From Mycobacterium terramassiliense (GTDB taxonomy: Bacteria; Actinomycetota; Actinomycetes; Mycobacteriales; Mycobacteriaceae), in contig NZ_LT717701.1 in assembly GCF_900157385.1 (NCBI RefSeq), positions 1,771,772 through 1,835,771 on the forward strand: a DNA stretch of 64,000 nucleotides, read 5' to 3'. The stretch's first letter is position 1, and every line of letters starts with the position of its first letter. Both the position numbers and the translations under genes were made by a program. The notes beneath the pieces are model-generated. The model worked only from the letters and a program-made list of their open reading frames with translations, did not search any database and was not told the origin of the DNA. Of this stretch, positions 60,951 to 64,000 are shown piece after piece.

Positions 60951-61715
60951 ATGGAGATCAAAGACGCCGTCGCCGTCGTCACCGGGGGAGCGTCGGGACT
61001 GGGCCTGGCCACCACCAAGCGGCTGCTCGACGCCGGGGCGCAGGTGGTGGTGATCGACCTCCGCGGTGAAGAGGCGATCCGCGAGCTCGGCGACCGGGCG
61101 CGTTTCGCGGAGGCCGACGTCACCGACGAGGCTGCCGTTTCCGCCGCGCTCGACGTGGCCGAGTCGCTGGGCCCGCTGCGCATCAACGTCAATTGCGCCG
61201 GCATCGGCAACGCCATCAAGACGCTGTCCAAGGACGGCCCGTTCCCGCTGGACGGGTTCAAGAAGGTGATCGGGGTCAACCTGATCGGCACGTTCAACGT
61301 GCTGCGGCTGGCCGCCGAGCGCATCGCCAAGACGGAGCCGGTCGGTCCCCCGGACAAGCAGGAGCGCGGCGTCATCATCAACACCGCCTCGGTCGCCGCG
61401 TTCGAGGGCCAGATCGGCCAGGCCGCCTACTCGGCGTCCAAGGGCGGCGTCGTGGGCATGACGCTACCAATCGCGCGCGACCTGTCGCGCGAACTCATCC
61501 GGGTGGTGACGATCGCGCCGGGGTTGTTCAAGACCCCGCTGCTGGGGTCGTTGCCCGAGGAGGCGCAGAAGTCGCTGGGCAAGCAGGTTCCGCATCCGGC
61601 CCGGCTGGGTGACCCCGACGAGTACGGCGCCCTGGCCGTCCACATCATCGAGAACCCGATGCTCAACGGCGAGGTCATCCGGCTCGACGGCGCCATCCGC
61701 ATGGCCCCCCGCTAG
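60951..61715 (+). CDS. SDR, HSD10-like 3-hydroxyacyl-CoA dehydrogenase type II (Rv1144 type)
   Basis: 254 aa. TGGASGLG (about 11-18), NCAGIGNA, catalytic Ser in NTASVAAFEG, YSASKGGV (YxxxK). The long insert with DGPFPLDGFKKVIGVNL and PVGPPDKQERGV is characteristic of human HSD10-like enzymes that oxidise 2-methyl-3-hydroxyacyl-CoA, matching the racemase next to it. AAGGA 6 bp before ATG 60951. Its stop codon is directly followed by the 55-bp repeat array. Confidence 0.92.
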   Translation: MEIKDAVAVVTGGASGLGLATTKRLLDAGAQVVVIDLRGEEAIRELGDRARFAEADVTDEAAVSAALDVAESLGPLRINVNCAGIGNAIKTLSKDGPFPLDGFKKVIGVNLIGTFNVLRLAAERIAKTEPVGPPDKQERGVIINTASVAAFEGQIGQAAYSASKGGVVGMTLPIARDLSRELIRVVTIAPGLFKTPLLGSLPEEAQKSLGKQVPHPARLGDPDEYGALAVHIIENPMLNGEVIRLDGAIRMAPR

Positions 61716-62595
61716 TCCCGATCGTGGCCACCCGCTTCGCCCGGCTACGCCGCGCTTGCGATCGCCACTGTTTCGATTGTGGCCACCCGCTTCGCCCGGC
61801 TACGCCGCGCTTGCGATCGCCACTGTTTCGATTGTGGCGACCCGCTTCGCCCGGCTACGCCGCGCTCGCGATCGCCACTGTTTCGATTGTGGCGACCCGC
61901 TTCGCCCGGCTACGCCGCGCTTGCGATCGCCACTGTTTCGATTGTGGCGACCCGCTTCGCCCGGCTACGCCGCGCTCGCGATCGCCACTGTTTCGATTGT
62001 GGCGACCCGCTTCGCCCGGCTACGCCGCGCTCGCGATCGCCACTGTTTCGATTGTGGCGACCCGCTTCGCCCGGCTACGCCGCGCTCGCGATCGCCACTG
62101 TTTCGATTGTGGCGACCCGCTTCGCCCGGCTACGCCGCGCTTGCGATCGCCACTGTTTCGATTGTGGCGACCCGCTTCGCCCGGCTACGCCGCGCTCGCG
62201 ATCGCCACTGTTTCGATTGTGGCCACCCGCTTCGCCCGGCTACGCCGCGCTTGCGATCGCCACTGTTTCGATTGTGGCGACCCGCTTCGCCCGGCTACGC
62301 CGCGCTCGCGATCGCCACTGTTTCGATTGTGGCGACCCGCTTCGCCCGGCTACGCCGCGCTTGCGATCGCCACTGTTTCGATTGTGGCGACCCGCTTCGC
62401 CCGGCTACGCCGCGCTCGCGATCGCCACTGTTTCGATTGTGGCGACCCGCTTCGCCCGGCTACGCCGCGCTCGCGATCGCCACTGTTTCGATTGTGGCGA
62501 CCCGCTTCGCCCGGCTACGCCGCGCTCGCGATCGCCACTGTTTCGATTGTGGCGACCCGCTTCGCCCGGCTACGCCGCGCTCGCGATCGCCACTA
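61716..62595. repeat. Minisatellite: 16 tandem copies of a 55-bp unit
   Basis: 880 bp equals exactly 16 units of 55 bp, starting at the base after the SDR stop codon and ending 5 bp before a terminator hairpin. Units are nearly identical. The first unit differs at three bases near its start, and two positions vary: unit base 13-14 (GGCC in units 1, 2, 10; GGCG in the rest) and base 41 (T in units 1, 2, 4, 8, 10, 12; C elsewhere). Each unit contains the palindrome GCGATCGC. Adjacent units can pair TCGCCAC with GTGGCGA over a 10-nt loop. The plus strand has no stop in any frame. It resembles a MIRU/VNTR locus. Confidence 0.97.
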
Positions 62596-62600
62596 GCGCA

Positions 62601-62637
62601 AACGAAAGCCCCCCGCGGTGAGCGGGGGGCTTTCGTT
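62601..62637. terminator. Strong hairpin terminator after the repeat array
   Basis: AACGAAAGCCCCCCGC, loop GGTGA, then the exact complement GCGGGGGGCTTTCGTT: a perfect 16-bp stem. It is the natural end of the mcr-SDR transcript, which would then include the whole repeat array as its 3' untranslated part. The symmetrical stem can act in both directions. Confidence 0.85.
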
Positions 62638-62723
62638 CGTAAGCAAGACCAGTGGCTATCGACGGAACCATCGACTGACGGCGGGTTCGGCCATGAGAAG
62701 CCGCGCTAATACGCTCATGACGG

Positions 62724-62855
62724 TCAGCTCGCCGTCTGCAGCGGGTGCCAGTCTTCGAGCTGCTCCGAGGTCTCGCCTTCCACCAGCATGTCGCCGTGGT
62801 AGAGGGCGTCGAAGTCAGCTTTGATGACGTCTGCGCTCGAGTCGTCGATCCACAT
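62724..62855 (-). CDS. Small acidic leaderless ORF (43 aa)
   Basis: ATG 62855 lies 7 nt after a TACGCT -10 element (62863-62868, minus strand), the layout of mycobacterial leaderless genes. The 43-residue product starts MWIDDSSADVIKADFDAL and is rich in Asp and Glu (net strongly acidic), without membrane segment or signal. A longer version from TTG 62918 is possible but would bypass this promoter. Unknown family. The next 296 bp to mmpL13 contain no other gene I can support. Confidence 0.4.
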   Translation of the reverse strand: MWIDDSSADVIKADFDALYHGDMLVEGETSEQLEDWHPLQTAS

Positions 62856-63080
62856 GACACTGAGCGTATGGGCCGCCTCTAAGGATTCATTGAGTCCCGA
62901 TTCGGAAAATGATGGCAATTTACCGGCGGGTAGGTTTCCAGCGGGTAAGCGGGGTCGTGGCCCCCTGAGCGGCTTGGTTGCGGACCACTTTTCTTGCCGC
63001 GCTCTTTAGTGCCGCGCGGTTTTGAACCATCCGGCCGCGCCGAACCGTACTAATGGGTAGTGTTGTTTTACACCTGTCAG

Positions 63081-63093
63081 TTATCGCTGATAA
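63081..63093. promoter_or_regulatory. Small palindrome upstream of mmpL13
   Basis: TTATCGCTGATAA, two 5-bp arms, 59 bp before the transporter start. A possible regulator site; the arms are short. Confidence 0.3.
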
Positions 63094-63151
63094 GTTACCG
63101 CGGATTGGGGGCGGCCAGCCTGGCCGGCCGGCGGTGGGAGGACCGGGGAAA

Positions 63152-64000
63152 ATGCTGCAAGCGATCGCGCGACTGGCCATAGCGGCTCCACGAAGAATCA
63201 TCGCGATCGCGGTCCTGGTCTTTATCGGCGCCGCCGTCTTCGGCCTACCCGTCGCCAAGAGCCTGTCCCCGGGCGGGTTCCAAGACCCGAACTCGGAATC
63301 GGCCCACGCCATCGGGATCCTGACCGACAAGTTCGGGCAGAGCGGCCAGCAGATGCTGATCATGGTGACCTCGCCCGCGGGTGCCAACAGCGAACAGGCG
63401 CGCAAGGTGGGCACGGACCTCGCCCGCGATGTGCAGGGGTCGCCGCTGGTGTACAACGTGACCACGGCCTGGACCGCGCCGCCGCAGGCCGCCGCCGACC
63501 TGGTCAGCAAGGACGGTAAGTCGGGGCTGATCGTCATCAACCTCAAGGGCGGCGAAAACTTCGCGCAGAGCAACGCGCAGACCCTGGCGGACCAATTCGT
63601 CCACGACCGCGACGGCGTCACCGTGCGCGCCGGCGGGCCGGCGATGCAGTACGCCCAGATCAACAAGCAGAACCAGGAAGACCTGGTGGTCATGGAGATG
63701 ATCGCGCTGCCGCTGAGCTTCCTGGTGCTGATCTGGGTGTTCGGTGGGTTGCTGGCGGCGGCGCTGCCGATGGCGCTCGGGGCGCTGGCCGTCGTCGGCT
63801 CGATGACGGTGCTGCGGCTCATCACCTTCACCACCGAGGTGTCGATCTTCGCGCTGAACCTGAGCACCGCCCTGGGCTTGGCGCTGGCCATCGACTACAC
63901 CCTGCTGATCGTCAGCCGCTACCGCGACGAATTGGCCGAGGGCAGCGATCCCCATGAGGCGCTCATCCGAACGATGGCCACCTCGGGTCGCACGGTGCTG
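63152..64000 (+). CDS. mmpL13: MmpL-family RND transporter, N-terminal part (cut by window edge)
   Basis: 283 codons are visible and open to the end of the window. A first membrane helix (IIAIAVLVFIGAAVFGL, residues 16-32) is followed by a large periplasmic domain starting SLSPGGFQDPNSES. Then comes a block of helices with the MmpL proton-relay motif AIDYTLLIVSRYRDEL (D248-Y249). MmpL proteins export lipids to the outer envelope. ATG 63152 is preceded by GGGAGG and GGGGAA. In M. tuberculosis the counterpart is split into mmpL13a and mmpL13b; here the N-terminal part is intact. Confidence 0.9.
   Translation, partial: MLQAIARLAIAAPRRIIAIAVLVFIGAAVFGLPVAKSLSPGGFQDPNSESAHAIGILTDKFGQSGQQMLIMVTSPAGANSEQARKVGTDLARDVQGSPLVYNVTTAWTAPPQAAADLVSKDGKSGLIVINLKGGENFAQSNAQTLADQFVHDRDGVTVRAGGPAMQYAQINKQNQEDLVVMEMIALPLSFLVLIWVFGGLLAAALPMALGALAVVGSMTVLRLITFTTEVSIFALNLSTALGLALAIDYTLLIVSRYRDELAEGSDPHEALIRTMATSGRTVL

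Noticed and set aside
61716..62595. CRISPR array
   Set aside because: Units are directly adjacent with no variable spacers, and no cas genes are near.
61721..62595. GCGATCGC repeats as a cyanobacterial HIP1 signature or sign of cyanobacterial transfer
   Set aside because: The octamer is just part of each 55-bp unit; the flanking genes and base use are mycobacterial.
61609..62709. Long open frames (up to 366 codons) across the 55-bp repeats on the plus strand
   Set aside because: All three frames are open because the unit has no stop and 55 is not a multiple of 3. The frames have no start signals of their own and encode a pure repeat, and the region follows the stop codon of the SDR gene.

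Overview
The window is GC-rich actinobacterial DNA from a slow-growing Mycobacterium. The evidence is a PE_PGRS gene, two PPE genes, an EsxK/EsxL-type pair, a PE protein, an MmpL transporter and several TANNNT-type leaderless promoters. Gene order follows the M. tuberculosis segment I remember as Rv1120c to Rv1145: cyclase, zwf1, gnd2, bpoB, ephC, Rv1125, Rv1126c, ppdK, prpD, metE, thiolase/crotonase, Rv1138c/Rv1139c, echA, mcr, Rv1144, mmpL13. These Rv assignments are from memory and were not searched. A PE_PGRS gene argues against the M. avium complex and for the kansasii/marinum/tuberculosis side of the slow growers.

Layout. 0-12 kb is backbone: an SDR cut by the window edge, a class III nucleotide cyclase, the pentose phosphate pair zwf1-gnd2, hydrolases, an amidohydrolase behind a palindromic operator, a TetR regulator, ephC and a ppdK operon. 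12-26 kb is accessory: a broken F420-reductase-like gene, DoxX, PE_PGRS, a giant cyclase-like/ATPase/LuxR regulator, PPE-MPTR, PPE-SVP with an esx pair, a decayed MddA-like gene, an amine oxidase, a diguanylate cyclase and a PE protein with a membrane tail. 26-34.5 kb holds prpD without prpC, a low-GC TPR lipoprotein that looks acquired, a DUF3556 membrane protein behind a perfect KstR-type operator, and metE behind a cobalamin riboswitch. 51-64 kb returns to backbone: thiolase-crotonase, a type III PKS/methyltransferase/flavoprotein operon (polyketide-quinone type), two related atypical SDRs around a CPBP protease, an enoyl-CoA hydratase, mcr, an SDR, a 16 x 55 bp minisatellite and mmpL13.

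The most interesting region is 35.7-50.8 kb. A 426-aa regulator carrying two TetR DNA-binding domains in one chain (Mce3R-like) sits among genes that share a 19-bp asymmetric motif, which I find six times in 8.1 kb, each time just before a gene: SDR, the regulator itself, the acyl-CoA dehydrogenase pair, the divergent MFE-2-like SDR/VWA pair, the MoxR ATPase and the binding-protein operon. The genes look like one catabolic regulon: P450, alcohol and aldehyde dehydrogenases, a two-gene acyl-CoA dehydrogenase and a 3-hydroxyacyl-CoA dehydrogenase. With them are a NorQ/NorD-type activase pair, a binding protein without signal peptide or transporter, and an AveC-type membrane protein. I infer oxidation of a hydrophobic (steroid-, terpenoid- or fatty-acid-like) compound, with unknown substrate.
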